From assembly GCF_004379255.2 (NCBI RefSeq), contig NC_056039.1, positions 19,171,883 to 19,235,882 on the forward strand: 64,000 nt of DNA, in the 5' to 3' direction. Under the pieces are notes generated by a model, which worked only from the letters and a program-made list of their open reading frames with translations, was not told the origin of the DNA and searched no databases. The stretch's first letter is position 1. Every line of letters begins with the position of its first letter. Origin of the DNA: Salvia splendens (lineage: Eukaryota; Streptophyta; Magnoliopsida; Lamiales; Lamiaceae). Positions 34,037-44,859 of this stretch are shown here, piece by piece. The position numbers and the translations under genes were made by a program.

Positions 34037-34480
34037 CACTTCCAATCATTAACCTTAGTCCACATATACGTCTCCATACGTCGCATAGCAAACACTCCAC
34101 AATCTTGGGTAATACCTTTTGTTTTCCACTTGAATTCAAGGAGTTCAGTTTTAGCTTTTCTCAACATCCATCCATAGCTCACATAGTTGTTGTGCTCCAA
34201 CAACTGTATAAAAAAGGCAATATGCAGGCAAGAACAAAAATGGTTACCTAAACATGCAAATTGCAATATGCATTTTTTTGCTTTAAACTTTGTGCTGGGC
34301 GCTTACAAGTTTTACAACCACAATGCCATATCTAGTTGCAAGAGGCTATCCATTCTGTCAAGTCAAAACATACAATGTAGTATAATTATCCCGCTGAAAT
34401 AGTGAAGAAAACCTGACAACAGAAATGAGGTGTCATTTTTGGCTTTACAGTGACACTACCGTTGCATTTCAGACTGTACG
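34037..34480 (-). pseudogene. Ulp1-like (C48) fragment copy 2, main piece
   Basis: The minus-strand frame 34266-34012 carries KTKGITQDCGVFAMRRMETY with the canonical Cys-Gly, unlike the Cys-Ala of copy 1. It continues as 27763-27651 on the far side of the LARD insertion. Upstream sequence (34270-34490) also parallels copy 1. The catalytic His/Asp portion is again lacking, so it is a fragment. Confidence 0.7.
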
Positions 34481-34927
34481 ACATTGCATAATTATGATTA
34501 CCAAGTTGTCGATGTACTTTATCTTAGTGTCCACACTTTCCTGGAAAAATTTAGATGCTTGCGACTCATTCCAATTCGAATACTGGCCTACAACGATATT
34601 GAACTGCACAATCGGAAGAAACATATATACCAAAGGAATTCACAGACCAAAATGTATAATAACGTATATTCTGAGGGAACTCAAAGAGGTAGACTAACCT
34701 TTTCATTTGGAAGTGCAACTTAATTGGTGAGATTAGATATGTGAATCAGATCAATCCGTTGGGATTAAGGATAATTATTGGGTTTTCAGGTTATTTAAAT
34801 AGGGGCATTCGAGTTTTAATTTTTTTTGGATTATAAATTTTATATCCCAATTCTAAATTTTTGGTATTTGGGCTAATCCATTGAGCCAATCATAACTTTA
34901 AAAACTTTTATAATTTTTTAACTAATA

Positions 34928-35098
34928 CTCCTTCTGTCCTATTGAATATGAAAATTTTGCTTTTTAGAATGAAATTTTATAATGAAAATAGAATAAATCA
35001 GAAAAAAATAGAGATGATATTGTTTCCATTTAAAAAAAACGTTTCATTTTTAATAGGACGACCCAAAAAACATTTTATTTTTAATGGAACAAATGAAG
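34928..35098. mobile_element. Stowaway-like MITE, diverged (171 bp)
   Basis: CTCCTTCTGTCC at the left and GGAACAAATGAAG at the right are imperfect inverted ends, flanked by TA on both sides. 34481-34927 before it holds nothing recognisable. Confidence 0.6.
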
Positions 35099-35122
35099 TA
35101 TATTTCTATTGCTAACTTAATA

Positions 35123-35328
35123 CTCTCTCTGTCCCCAAAGAATTTGCACTTTGAGGTCGGGTTTTAATAAAAAATTGGTAAAGTAAGAGAGAGGTAGAGA
35201 GAAAAAGTAAATAAAGTATTGTTATTGGAGAATGAGTCACACCTCATTAGAGAGAAAAGACTTTTCAAAAATAGAAAGTGTAACAGACTAAAAAGGAAAT
35301 AATACATATTCTTGAGAGACGGAGAAAG
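35123..35328. mobile_element. Stowaway-like MITE (206 bp) upstream of the dirigent gene
   Basis: CTCTCTCTGTCCCCAAAGAA and its imperfect inverted end GAGAGACGGAGAAAG with TA on both sides. It ends about 465 bp before the dirigent start codon and may add promoter-proximal signals. Confidence 0.75.
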
Positions 35329-35747
35329 TATTGAATGCAAATATGAAAGTATGGTAAATTTCAACTCAAAACTAGCACGTATCATTGATACAGTATCAAA
35401 ACTAACATAATTACGCCCTTCAACGTAAGTAAAACATCATTTTCTTTAATTAATCAAAACTATATGCATAAATGCAATTATTAAACACAGAAGTCTTTAT
35501 CAAGTCATTAGGATTAGTTTATGACAAACTAATTAATATTATAAAAAATATTACAGCATTTCCTTGTGCTCCCCACACCACAAAAAAATAAAATATAAAA
35601 ATTATCCCGAAAAAGAATTATTTTCCCCAGGTTCACGCAAAGAATGACTTAGCAAAACTTTGACTATGATAACGACTTTAATAAAAAATACTAGTTATAA
35701 ATTTCTAATAATGACGTTGCATCGTTACACCATTGCATCTCCTTCAA

Positions 35748-35754
35748 TATATAT
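35748..35754 (+). promoter_or_regulatory. Putative TATA box of the dirigent gene
   Basis: TATATAT lies 40 bp before the ATG, implying a very short 5'UTR if it is used. A TGACG motif (35712-35716), as in as-1-type elements, lies 32 bp further upstream. Confidence 0.5.
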
Positions 35755-35793
35755 GAGTTCATCATCATAAATAATTGAGAAGTAAAACAAAAA

Positions 35794-36378
35794 ATGGTGA
35801 AACTATCAATCATATTTATGGTTTTTTGCTTAGCAAACACTATTGCAACTCCCACGGCCCAAATTGTTGACAAGCGGCCCGAATCAGTCAAAGCATGGTT
35901 CAAAAACCTCCCAAATGCCAAGGAAAAGCTTGCCACACTTCACTTCTATTTCCACGACACCGTCGCCAGCGAGAATCCGTCGGCTGTCACGGTTGCCGAG
36001 GCCAACGCGACTAAGTATCCTACAAATTTCGGTTTGATAAGGATGATGGATAATCCGCTAACCGTTGGGCCCGAGATCGATTCCAAGATTATTGGTCGAG
36101 CGCGTGGGGTATATGGCGGGGCCTCAATCGAGGATATCGACCTACTCATGACCCTGAACTACGTGTTCACCGAAGGCGAATATAATGGTAGCACGCTCAG
36201 CGTGCTCGCCCATAACCCGATTTTGGACGAGTACCGAGAGATGGCAATCGTCGGGGGCACGGGCGTTTTCAGATTGGCACGGGGGATTGCTACCGCGCGA
36301 ACCACTTGGTTTAATATGACCTCTCAAGATGCTGTTGTTGAGTACCATGTCATGGTTTTGTATTATGTAAATGAATGA
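35794..36378 (+). CDS. Dirigent family protein, intronless, apparently intact
   Basis: Dirigent proteins act in the cell wall, steering stereoselective coupling of phenoxy radicals in lignan and related phenolic synthesis. The 194-residue product has a secretory signal peptide (about 1-22). The single dirigent domain carries LHFYFHD (49-55), GRARGVYGG (101-109), the block NYVFTEGEYNGSTLSVLAHN (122-141), GGTGVFRLARG (154-164) and a final beta strand EYHVMVLYY. Sequons at N71, N131 and N174 suit a glycosylated secreted protein. Length and lack of introns are usual for the family. The start at 35794 gives the signal peptide; no stop or frameshift is seen. A TATA-like box lies 40 bp upstream and MITEs flank the gene. 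Which phenol it acts on cannot be told from sequence. Confidence 0.95.
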   Translation: MVKLSIIFMVFCLANTIATPTAQIVDKRPESVKAWFKNLPNAKEKLATLHFYFHDTVASENPSAVTVAEANATKYPTNFGLIRMMDNPLTVGPEIDSKIIGRARGVYGGASIEDIDLLMTLNYVFTEGEYNGSTLSVLAHNPILDEYREMAIVGGTGVFRLARGIATARTTWFNMTSQDAVVEYHVMVLYYVNE

Positions 36379-36582
36379 TGGTTGTATTTTATTTCGTGTT
36401 TCACTAATAATGTCTAATTTGATTTTCTCTGTTGTGGTGTAGTCCTTGTTTTATTATTTCATTTTGTATCATTTGTTATGTTCTTCTTATTGCAGCGTCT
36501 CCAAACTATATCCAATGCATTGGATTACTTTTACATTCTTAATTAAAAAAAGTTTTTTGTAGTAGCACATCGTTAATTATTA

Positions 36583-36832
36583 ATTCGTCCGTCCTATAAA
36601 AATAAGGACACTTTCCTCTTTCGTCCGACATATAAAAATATTCAATTTTCATTTATGAAAAGTTCTCCGAAATTTATTACTCATATACATCAATTTATTT
36701 ATAACTTATACCATGAGTTCAATTATCTACTAATATTATTTTAACTACCTTTCTCCTCATTTCTCTTACTTTAACAATTAAGCATTATTTTTTTGCCGTT
36801 CCAATGCCTTGTTTTTTTGGGGATGGAGGGAA
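36583..36832. mobile_element. Diverged Stowaway-like MITE downstream of the dirigent gene
   Basis: ATTCGTCCGTCCTATAAAAA at the left and GGGGATGGAGGGAAT at the right are imperfect inverted ends next to TA. The rest of 36379-37300 is AT-rich with nothing else recognisable. Confidence 0.55.
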
Positions 36833-37321
36833 TATATGAATAGAATAAAATATGAAATCAAATTACCATACAAAAATAAAATTACGATACTTAAAGGCAA
36901 AACAATTTACTCGATTCTTATAATTCTTTTGCCGCGAAAAATATTCTTATTTTTTTCATGTTAGTCTTTCCACCTGAATTATCTTCAGTTCTATTTGTAA
37001 ATAATTTTAACAATTTTATTTTATTCATTTTTTTCCTCTAATATTTTATTAATCATGTATTAAAATTCATAGTATTTTTAAAATGAGACTAATTTTTTTT
37101 ATATTTGGAGAGAATATTTTTCATAATTTATTTGAAAACCAACTTCTCCAACGGCCTACTGCTACTTTATAAGAAGCCCATATCATGATAATTTATGAAA
37201 AATTATTTAGTAAAAGCCCATAAAGTCTAAAAATAAAGTAGTGAATTATTACCCTTTTTTACTACTGGTCTCACGGCGGCAATGCTCACCGGAGCTCACA
37301 TGTTGTTGCCTCTGCTGTGAC

Positions 37322-37491
37322 CCCCAAACAATTCTGAAACAATCTCTGCATTGTACAGAATTTCCTCAATCTCGTATCGCGCGGACAGCTCCGCGAAGCA
37401 GTTGAAGCATTGCCCCATTTATCTAAATGAGGCGTTTTGCTCAACTCCAAAATCATCGCTTCTCTCCTTCGCCAAATCGCTGATGTGAAAT
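37322..37491 (+). pseudogene. PPR pseudogene, N-terminal part before the copia insertion
   Basis: Translation in one frame gives CIVQNFLNLVSRGQLREAVE, a stop (TGA at about 37429), then NSKIIASLLRQIADVK, the usual lead-in of a PLS-class pentatricopeptide repeat protein. After the TSD the same frame resumes at 42506. The ends of the frame upstream are unclear. The gene would have bound RNA in a plastid or mitochondrion. Confidence 0.8.
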
Positions 37492-37801
37492 TGTGAAAGA
37501 TGACTAAGATCAACGCTGGTTTTCACCCATGCATCCATGCATGTGCAACCTCCATCATCAACATGAAGTCCTCTGGCAGTCCATGTCATCATGAGATATT
37601 TTGATGATAAGTTTTAGAGAATAAGTTTGTTATAAGAGTTAGTTATAGAGTTAGTTAGAAGATATTTTTGTTTGGTATCTTAGCTCAAACTCTTGTATAA
37701 ATAGAGTAGTATCCTCACTTTGTATCACTTGAATTTCCAATCAATAAGATTGAATTTCCTTTCCTCTAAGATCATATGAATCCGGATAAACATTTTCTAC
37801 A
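37492..37801 (+). repeat. copia-1 5' LTR
   Basis: 310 bp, TGTGAAAG to TTTTCTACA, with a TATA box at 37696-37703 (TATAAATA) and AATAAGATTG before the end. It is followed by CGGTATCAAGATG (37802-37814), a diverged tRNA-Met primer binding site. Confidence 0.95.
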
Positions 37802-39185
37802 CGGTATCAAGATGTTATTTGATCTACTTCCGCTACATTCAATCACTTTATCTCATTCTTCATCTTCAATCCCTTCCTTTTTCTCCATGGCGCGTGGTAG
37901 TACTTCAAACTCTAATGCTAATGTGATTCAATCTTCGCCTATGGAGGATTCTTCAAGTCCATACTATCTTCATCCCAGCGATAATCCTAGCTCGCAGCTA
38001 GTTCCTCATGTGCTCACTGGATCCAACTACATTCATTGGAGCCGATCAGTTAGCCATGCACTTGTAGCAAAGAATAAGATCGCCTTCATCAATGGAACTC
38101 TTCGTCGGCCACATGATGGTGATCTGCTATTTCCAGCATGGTTGCGATGCAATAGCATGGTTGTATCATGGCTCAGAAACTCCATTTCTCCTCTGCATTA
38201 TGTACCTTGATGATGCTCCAGCATTATGTACCTTGATGATGCTCATGAGATCTGGTCAGATCTTCGTCTTTGCTTTTCTCAGCTTGACTCTGCTCGAGCC
38301 TATCAATTGAAGCAACAGATCATGTCTCTGCAGCAAGGAAAAGATGATGTTAATGCCTACTTCACCAATCTACGCATTGTTTGGGATGAATATAAGCACT
38401 CTCAACCTGTTGCTTGGTGTATTTGTGCTACTTGCAGATGCAATAGTGCCTTGAAATGGCATGAGTATCAAGAGCAAGAGTGCACAATGCAATTTCTGAT
38501 AGGATTAAATCATATCTTCTCTCATATTCGATCTAATATCTTCTCTATGGTTCCAGTTCCTCTGCTATCAAAAGTGTTTTCACTTGTTTTGCAGGAGGAA
38601 AGACAACAAACTATAGATGGCTATTCTTCAACCATATCCTCTTCCATGAGTGAGCAGCCTTATCTAGCTAATGCTGCAACATCTCAGTCTTATAACAAAG
38701 GAAGAATCTGCTCACATTGTGGCAAAACCAATCACACCGTGGATAAATGCTTTGTTCTCTATGGTTTTCCTCCTGGTTTTAGCAAAGGAAAGTGCAAATT
38801 TGGTGCTGGTAGCAAGGAGATCAAATCTATAAATTTTGTGGAGGATTGCATTGAAGATTCATGTGATAGATCTGCTATTTCTTCATCCATGAATATGCCT
38901 TCTCAGAAGCAGTTTCAACAACTCATAAGCTTGCTTCAGTCTCAACTTGCTGCCACTGTCACTCTCACTCTCACTCCATCCACTCCAGTTCACTCTACCT
39001 TTGTTGCACCAAATACGACTCAATCCCCTCAAAACACTCCTTTCTCGGGTACTACTCTTTTCACAAATCCATTCATCAATTCTGTCTCTAAATCCCCATC
39101 AGTTTGGCTCCTAGAGCCACACATCATGTTTGTTGTGACCTTTCCATATTTAAATCTTCATCTCTCATTCACAATGCCTCTGTGA
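37776..39185 (+). pseudogene. gag: copia-1 gag, frame broken by a short duplication
   Basis: The first frame (start near 37890; the ATG at 37776 lies in the LTR) has the copia gag start SNYIHWSRSVSHALVAKNK and ends at 38210. A ~30 bp direct duplication of CATTATGTACCTTGATGATG at 38196-38250 shifts the frame. The second frame (38226-39185) continues with the UBN2-type core (EIWSDLRLCFSQLDSARAYQ, KDDVNAYFTNLRIVWDEY) and an intact zinc knuckle CSHCGKTNHTVDKC (CX2CX4HX4C). The protease follows at about 39095. Confidence 0.88.
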
Positions 39186-40482
39186 ATTTACCTAATGGTG
39201 CTACAGCTTCTGTTACACATATTGAAATTGTACACTTAACTCCTTCAATCACTCTTTACTCTGTCCTATATGTGCCTACCTTTTCTTTCAAGCTCATTTC
39301 TGTTAGTTTATTAACCTCATCCTTATCATGTACTGTGACATTCACCCATGAATCAATTGAAATTCAGGCAGCTTCTCAGGGAATTGTGATTGGGAAGGGT
39401 AGCAGACTGGGAAACTTATACAAACTTGATGTTCCCTAAACTATGGAAAGTTCTGTATTCCCTGTACTTTTTCTTCATCCATTGATGTTCCTTATGCAAA
39501 TTCAGTTGCTAGCATAGACATTTGGCATAAGAGGCTAGGACATGTATCCTTTGGCAAATTGAAATCCATGTCTAATATTTTCAATTTTCCAAATAAAACT
39601 CCTTCATTGTGTGATATTTGCCCTATTGTCAAACAAAAACACCTTCCTTTCTCCTAATCTGACTCTAATGCTATCAACTGTTTTGACCTCATCCATTGTG
39701 ATGTCTGGGACCTTTCAATCCCTCCACTACCTAGGGATACAACTATAGTAGATGATTGCTCCAGATTTGTCTGGACCTTTCTGATGCATTCCAAGTCTGA
39801 TGTTGGAGCTATACTTCCCCAGTTCTTCAACACGGTTCTTACCCAGTTCTCCAAAAAGATAAAACCATTCGATGTGATAATGCCCAAGAACTAAACATCC
39901 CTTCATTATTCTCATCTTTTGGAACCATTATCCAACACTCTTGTGTTGAAACTCCCCAGCAAAATGCCCAAATTGAAAGAAAACACTAACATCTATTAAA
40001 TGTTGCTAGAAGTCTGCTGTTTCAATCCTTCCTTTCCATCCATTTTCTGGGGTGACTGTATTCTCACAGTTTCTTACCTGATAAATAGAGCCCCATCATC
40101 TGTTTTACCAGATAATATGACACCTTTTCAAGCTCTATTTCAAAAACCACCCTCCTATTCTCATTTGAAAGTGATTGGTTGTCTCTGCTATGCCTCAACT
40201 CTAGAGCGAGGCAGAGACAAATTTTCACCCAGAGCTACAAAATGTGTCTTACTAGGTTATCCCTTTGATTATAAGGGATACAAACTCATTGACTTAGACT
40301 CTATGCAAGAGATAATCACCAGAAATGTCACATTCCATGAAGATGTTTTCCCATTCTCACATCTTTCCCCTTCTGTTTTTCCATCCTCCTCTCAAACTCC
40401 ACTCAATTTCCATACCACAGATACTATCTCATCAACCCTACTCCACATCAAATCACCACATCTAGTCATGGTAGAACATTAA
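39095..40482 (+). pseudogene. copia-1 protease and integrase, degenerate
   Basis: The protease active-site triplet is missing: the frame passes from VWLL directly to the ATHHVCC segment after a short frameshifting deletion at about 39109. The pre-integrase motif (WHKRLGHVSFGKL) at 39523 and integrase core pieces ([38 protein letters not shown]) are readable across at least four stops or frameshifts between 39440 and 40000, so no integrase could be made. Confidence 0.85.
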
Positions 40483-40594
40483 AACCACCTTCTCATTCAC
40501 TGACTTTATCTGCAACTCAGTTGCATCAGTCACTCCATATCCCATCTCTTCTTACTTCAGCATCTCCAAACTCTCTCCTGAGTATCTAAAGTAT

Positions 40595-42180
40595 GTGATA
40601 CTCATGTCTGCCATTTTTGAGCCCACTACATATAACCAAGCCTCACAATACAAAGAGTGGCAGCAGGCTATGCAAGATGAACTGACAGCTTTCTCCAGAA
40701 CTGATACATGGTTTGTTACCATTCTACCTCCTGGAAAAGTACCCATCGATTGCAAATGGGTGTATACAGTGAAGTTCAATCCAGATGCTACAGTAGAAAG
40801 ATATAAAGCAAGGCTAGTTGCAAAAGGATTCACTCAACTTGAAGGAGTAGACTTTCTGGACACTTTCTCTCCAGTGGCAAAACTCACCACTGTGAAAATG
40901 CTTCTTGCCCTAGCTGCTATAAAAGGATGGTCTTTATTTCATCTTGATGTTAACAATGCCTTCCTATATGGTGATTTAGAAGATGATATTTATATGACAT
41001 TGCCTCCAGGGTATGATGTTGATTGGCGTCTGTTGAGGGGGCAAACTCAGAATTCACTCTTGTATGCAAATTGAAGAAATCCCTTTTATGGCTTAAAACA
41101 AGCTTCAAGACAATGGTACCTGAAATTATCTGAAGTGCTAAAGGGCTTTCGCTTGCAACAGTCTGCCTCTGATCATTCCTTCTTCTTTAAAAATGACAAC
41201 AACAACTTCTTTGGGATTGTGGTATATGTTGATGATATTCTAGTGGCTACTACACACCCAGAGATTACTGATGATTTCAAGAAGTTCTTATCACAACACT
41301 TCAAGTTCAAAGATCTTGGAGATCTCAAATACGTTCTTGGATTAGAAATTGCAAGAAACAAGAAAGGCATACTGATATCTCAGAGAAAGTATGCAATGGA
41401 TTTATTAAGGGATGCAGGAATGCTTGGTTGTAAGCCATCTGCTGTGCCTATGGATCCCCTAAAAAAGTTGAAACTAGATTCAGGCACACCCTTAAAAGAT
41501 GCATCCAAATATAGAAGACTCATTGGAAGATTGCTATATCTCTGCATCACCAGACCAGATGTGACTTTTGCAGTACACAAGTTGAGTCAATACGTTTCAA
41601 ATCCAAGTGATGAACATTGGGAAGCAGCTGAAAGAATTCTCAGATATCTGAAGAGTTCACCTGACATGGATTGTTCTATCTAAGCAACAACAAAACAAGT
41701 TTGAGTATATTTTCTAATGCAAATTGGGCAGCCTGCCCAGATACAAGGAAGTCTATGACTGGATATTGTCTATTCCTTGGCTATTCAATGATCTCATGGA
41801 AAGCAAAGAAACAAACTACTATTTCTCGTTCATCAGTAGAAGCTGAGTACAGAGCAATGGCTCAAGCAACATGCGAAGTAGTATGGGCAGTAGCTCTTCT
41901 CAAAGACTTTGGAGTGAAGGTTGATAAGGCTGTCCCATTGTATTGTGATAATCAATCAGCCATTCTTATTTGCTCAAATCCAGTCTTCCATGAAAGAACT
42001 AAACACATCGAGATTGATTGTCATACAGTGAGGGAAAAGTTTCTAGAAAATGTGATAAAGCCGTTGCATATAAGGAACAATCTTCAATTGGCAGACATCT
42101 TCACAAAACCCTTAGGAGCTTTGGCATTTCGGGCTATACTGAGCAAGATGAATTTTGAAAGCTTGTACAATCCATCTTGA
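40595..42180 (+). pseudogene. copia-1 reverse transcriptase and RNase H, frameshifted
   Basis: RT begins with [13 protein letters not shown] and [20 protein letters not shown], and includes [15 protein letters not shown] and the active site YVDDILVATT, both Asp kept. The frame is broken near 41040-41130 and again at 41683. RNase H in the last frame (41671-42180) has SNANWAACPDTRKS (the first Asp has become Asn), SVEAEYRAMAQA, LYCDNQSAI and HIEIDCHTVREK. It ends at TGA 42178, overlapping the polypurine tract. Confidence 0.9.
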
Positions 42181-42187
42181 GGGGGCA
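42177..42187 (+). promoter_or_regulatory. Polypurine tract of copia-1
   Basis: CTTGAGGGGGCA-type purine run directly before the LTR start TGTGAAAG. Confidence 0.85.
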
Positions 42188-42500
42188 TGTGAAAGATGAC
42201 GAAGATCAACGCTGGTTTTCTCCCATGCATCCATGCATGTGCAACCTCCATCATCAACATGAAGTCCTCCGGCAGTCCATGTCATCATGAGATATTTTGA
42301 TGATAAGTTAGTTAGAGAATAAGTTTGTTATAAGAGTTAGTTATAGAGTTAGTTAGAAGATATTTTTGTTTGGTATCTTAGCTCAAACTCTTGTATAAAT
42401 AGAGTAGTATCCTCACTTTGTATCACTTGAATTTCCAATCAATAAGATTGAATTTCCTTTCCTCTCGGATCATATGAATCCGGATTATATATTTTCTACA
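42188..42500 (+). repeat. copia-1 3' LTR
   Basis: 313 bp copy of 37492-37801 with a handful of differences, including a 4 bp indel near GATAAGTTAG; TATA box at 42394-42401. Confidence 0.95.
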
Positions 42501-42505
42501 GAAAT

Positions 42506-44020
42506 CGATCAAGGTGGGGAAATTGGTGCACCTCCATTTGAAGAAGACAGGATCGAAGCGTCCCAACACTTTCTCGCCAATCATTTGATAGAAATGTACG
42601 CGAAATGCGGCGATCATTCTGGGGCACCCGAGGTGTTCGCCCAAATGCGCGTGAGAAATGTGTATTCTTGGAACAATTTGCTGTCTGGTACGCGAAGCTG
42701 GGGATGGCGAAGGCGTATGTGCAGAGTGAGAGGTTAGATGAGGCTGTGAGATTTTATTTGGATCTCAGAAGCTCGGATTGTGGGGGTAATGCATATTGCT
42801 TTGCTGGGGTTTTGATTGTTTGTGTGAAGCTGAGGGCTTTGGGGTTGTTAAAGCAGCTGCATTGCCAAGCTTTTGTTCTTGGATTTTTGTTGAATGCTGT
42901 GATTTCGAGTTCTATTATGGATGCAAATGCGAAATGTGGTGAGATGGGAGATGGAAGGAGCTTGTTTGATGAGATGAAATGGAGGGATGTTCTTGCTTAG
43001 ACCATTTTGCTCTCTGGCGATGCTAAAAATGGTGATATGAAATCAGCCGGTGAGATATTTTATTCAATACCGAAGAAGAACTCTATTTCTTGGACAACAT
43101 TGATATCGGGCTATGCCCAAAATGGAATGCTGTTTAAAGAGATGATCAAGTCTAGTATTGAGCCGGATCAATACACGTACAGTTGCTTGTATGCTTGTGC
43201 TTGCACCATTTTACCTCACTACGGTATGCAGATTCACTCATTTGATAATTGCTGGTATTAGGCCTAATGCGGTAGTTGTGAGTTCTCTAATTGACATGTA
43301 TTCAAAATGTGGAAGTTTAGATATTGCGAAAACAGTTTTTGATGGTACACAACGAGAATCATGTTGTGTTGTGGAATACCTTGATGTCTGCATTAGCACA
43401 TCATGGCTGTGGTAGGCAAGCTTTAAACATTTTTGCAGATATGGTAAGATTAGGTTTGTGGCCTGATAGTGTGACATTTCTCGCCCTCCTAAATGGATGT
43501 AGTATGCAGGAGGGGCTGGCTTTATTTGGCTCGATGAAGGCGGATTATGAGATTGTTCCTGATCAAGAGCATTATGCTTGCTTGATTGATCTACTTGGCC
43601 AGTCTGGCTGCTTTGATGACATGATGAATCAACTCAAGAATATGCCATTCAAACCCGAGGACTGAGTTTGGAATGCCTTGGTTTGTATCTGTAGGATTCA
43701 TGGAAATGTAGGGTTAAGTAGAATAATGATGAGACATCTCGTTGAGGTAGATCCTCATTCCTCTGCAGCGTATCTTATGCTAGCTTTAGTATACGCCGCC
43801 CATGGGAGGTAGGAATGCGCGAACGAAGTGAGAGACCTTATGAGTTCAAGTCAATTGAAAAGGTCAAGGCTGTTAGTTGGGTAGAAGTTGATAGAAAACT
43901 GTAGTCAGATATGAGTTCAAGTCAATTGAAAAGGTCCCGGCTGTTAGATGGGTAGAAGTTGATAGAAAACTGCAGTCAGATACAAAGGGATACAACCTCT
44001 GTGTTGGAATTATCAGCTGA
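42506..44020 (+). pseudogene. PPR pseudogene, main part after the copia insertion
   Basis: Pieces in different frames spell PLS-type PPR repeats: ANHLIEMYAKCGDHSGAPEV (42574 on), VFLEQFAVWYAKLGMA, AVISSSIMDANAKCGEMGDG, SISWTTLISGYAQNGM (43084 on), VVSSLIDMYSKCGSLDIAKT, VVLWNTLMSALAHHGCGRQA and a closing E/E+ region (VWNALVCICRIHGNVGLSR, then SWVEVDRKL). Single-base frameshifts occur near 42570 and 42700, stops at about 42998 and 43664, and deletions within repeats. A 71 bp duplication (43841-43981) copies part of the E+ motif. PLS-E proteins work in organelle RNA editing or processing; this copy cannot. Confidence 0.9.
43841..43981 (+). repeat. 71 bp tandem duplication in the PPR pseudogene
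   Basis: TGAGTTCAAGTCAATTGAAA at 43841 and 43912; units differ at about five positions, for example CAAGGCTG versus CCCGGCTG. Confidence 0.93.
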
Positions 44021-44267
44021 TGGGAGCACATTGCTATAAGCTAGATCATTGTGCCGATTGCCCTTGTGTTAGCTATAGAGATGGGATCGTTGTTGTGCAG
44101 AATGAAGAGCTTGATGTAACTTTGAATCTCTTATTCATCTGCAGATATGCCAAAATGCAGAAATATGATGGCTGCTCCGTTCAACTTCTTCCCATTTGTA
44201 GTCATCTTATCTTGAAGTGGAACTCATGGTACTATGGTAGATTGATCACTAAAATTTGCATGTACTA

Positions 44268-44469
44268 CCTCTGTCCCACTCGATGCCCACATTCTTGAAT
44301 GGCACGGGATTTTAAGAAGAGTTGTTAGATAGAGCAAGGAAAGAGAAAAAATGTAGTAGAATATTTTAACGAGAGAGGAGAGAGGGATTCATTTCTAAAT
44401 ATAGAAAGTGGAGCTTGAGTGTTACAAAGTAAAAAGGAAATGTGGACATCTTGAATAGGACGAATGTAG
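44268..44469. mobile_element. Diverged Stowaway-like MITE
   Basis: CCTCTGTCCCACTCGATG and its imperfect inverted end AATAGGACGAATGTAG, flanked by TA. 44470-44830 after it shows nothing further. Confidence 0.55.
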
Positions 44470-44830
44470 TACATGTTTAAAGTAGCGTATGTTAGTATCA
44501 ATTTGTTGAACTCAACAATAGCGTATATTTTTACAACGGCCGATCATAACTAGGATCACTTCACTTGTCATATAAAATAATGACGGAAAAACCAAACTTA
44601 ATAAAAAAAATGTAGATTTGCTAGTTTGACAACGAAATGAATCTACTTCTCATGATCAAGGTTCAAGAGAGAGATTTTTCAGTTAACTCCACACTACTGT
44701 TAAATTCATGATCAAGAGAGCAGCAGTCTCATTTAGATACTGAATTTCCCCAACATTCTCACTCTCTGAATTCATAAACAAGATAGAGAAAGCAATCAAT
44801 CAAGTAGAATTCCGGATAAAGCTCTGCTCC

Positions 44831-44859
44831 CATCCTCATCCTCATCCTCATCCTCATCC
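44831..44859 (+). repeat. (CATCCT)n microsatellite abutting the start codon
   Basis: Almost five CATCCT units end immediately before the ATG at 44860, so they form the end of the 5'UTR of the PI-PLC gene. Length variation here could affect translation. Confidence 0.9.

Larger units (their letters stand above)
37492..42500 (+). mobile_element. Complete Ty1/copia retrotransposon (copia-1), plus strand, 5.0 kb
   Basis: Flanked by a perfect TSD GAAAT (37487-37491 and 42501-42505). LTRs of 310 and 313 bp start TGTGAAAG and end TTTTCTACA. The domain order gag, protease, integrase, RT, RNase H defines copia. LTRs are nearly identical, so insertion is fairly recent, yet the coding region has a frame-breaking duplication, a lost protease active site, several integrase stops and frameshifts in RT. 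It sits inside a PPR pseudogene. Confidence 0.96.

Noticed and set aside
34425..34723. Overlapping plus-strand ORFs after the Ulp1-like fragment
   Set aside because: Antisense to the Ulp1-like sequence, not preserved in copy 1, no recognisable domain.
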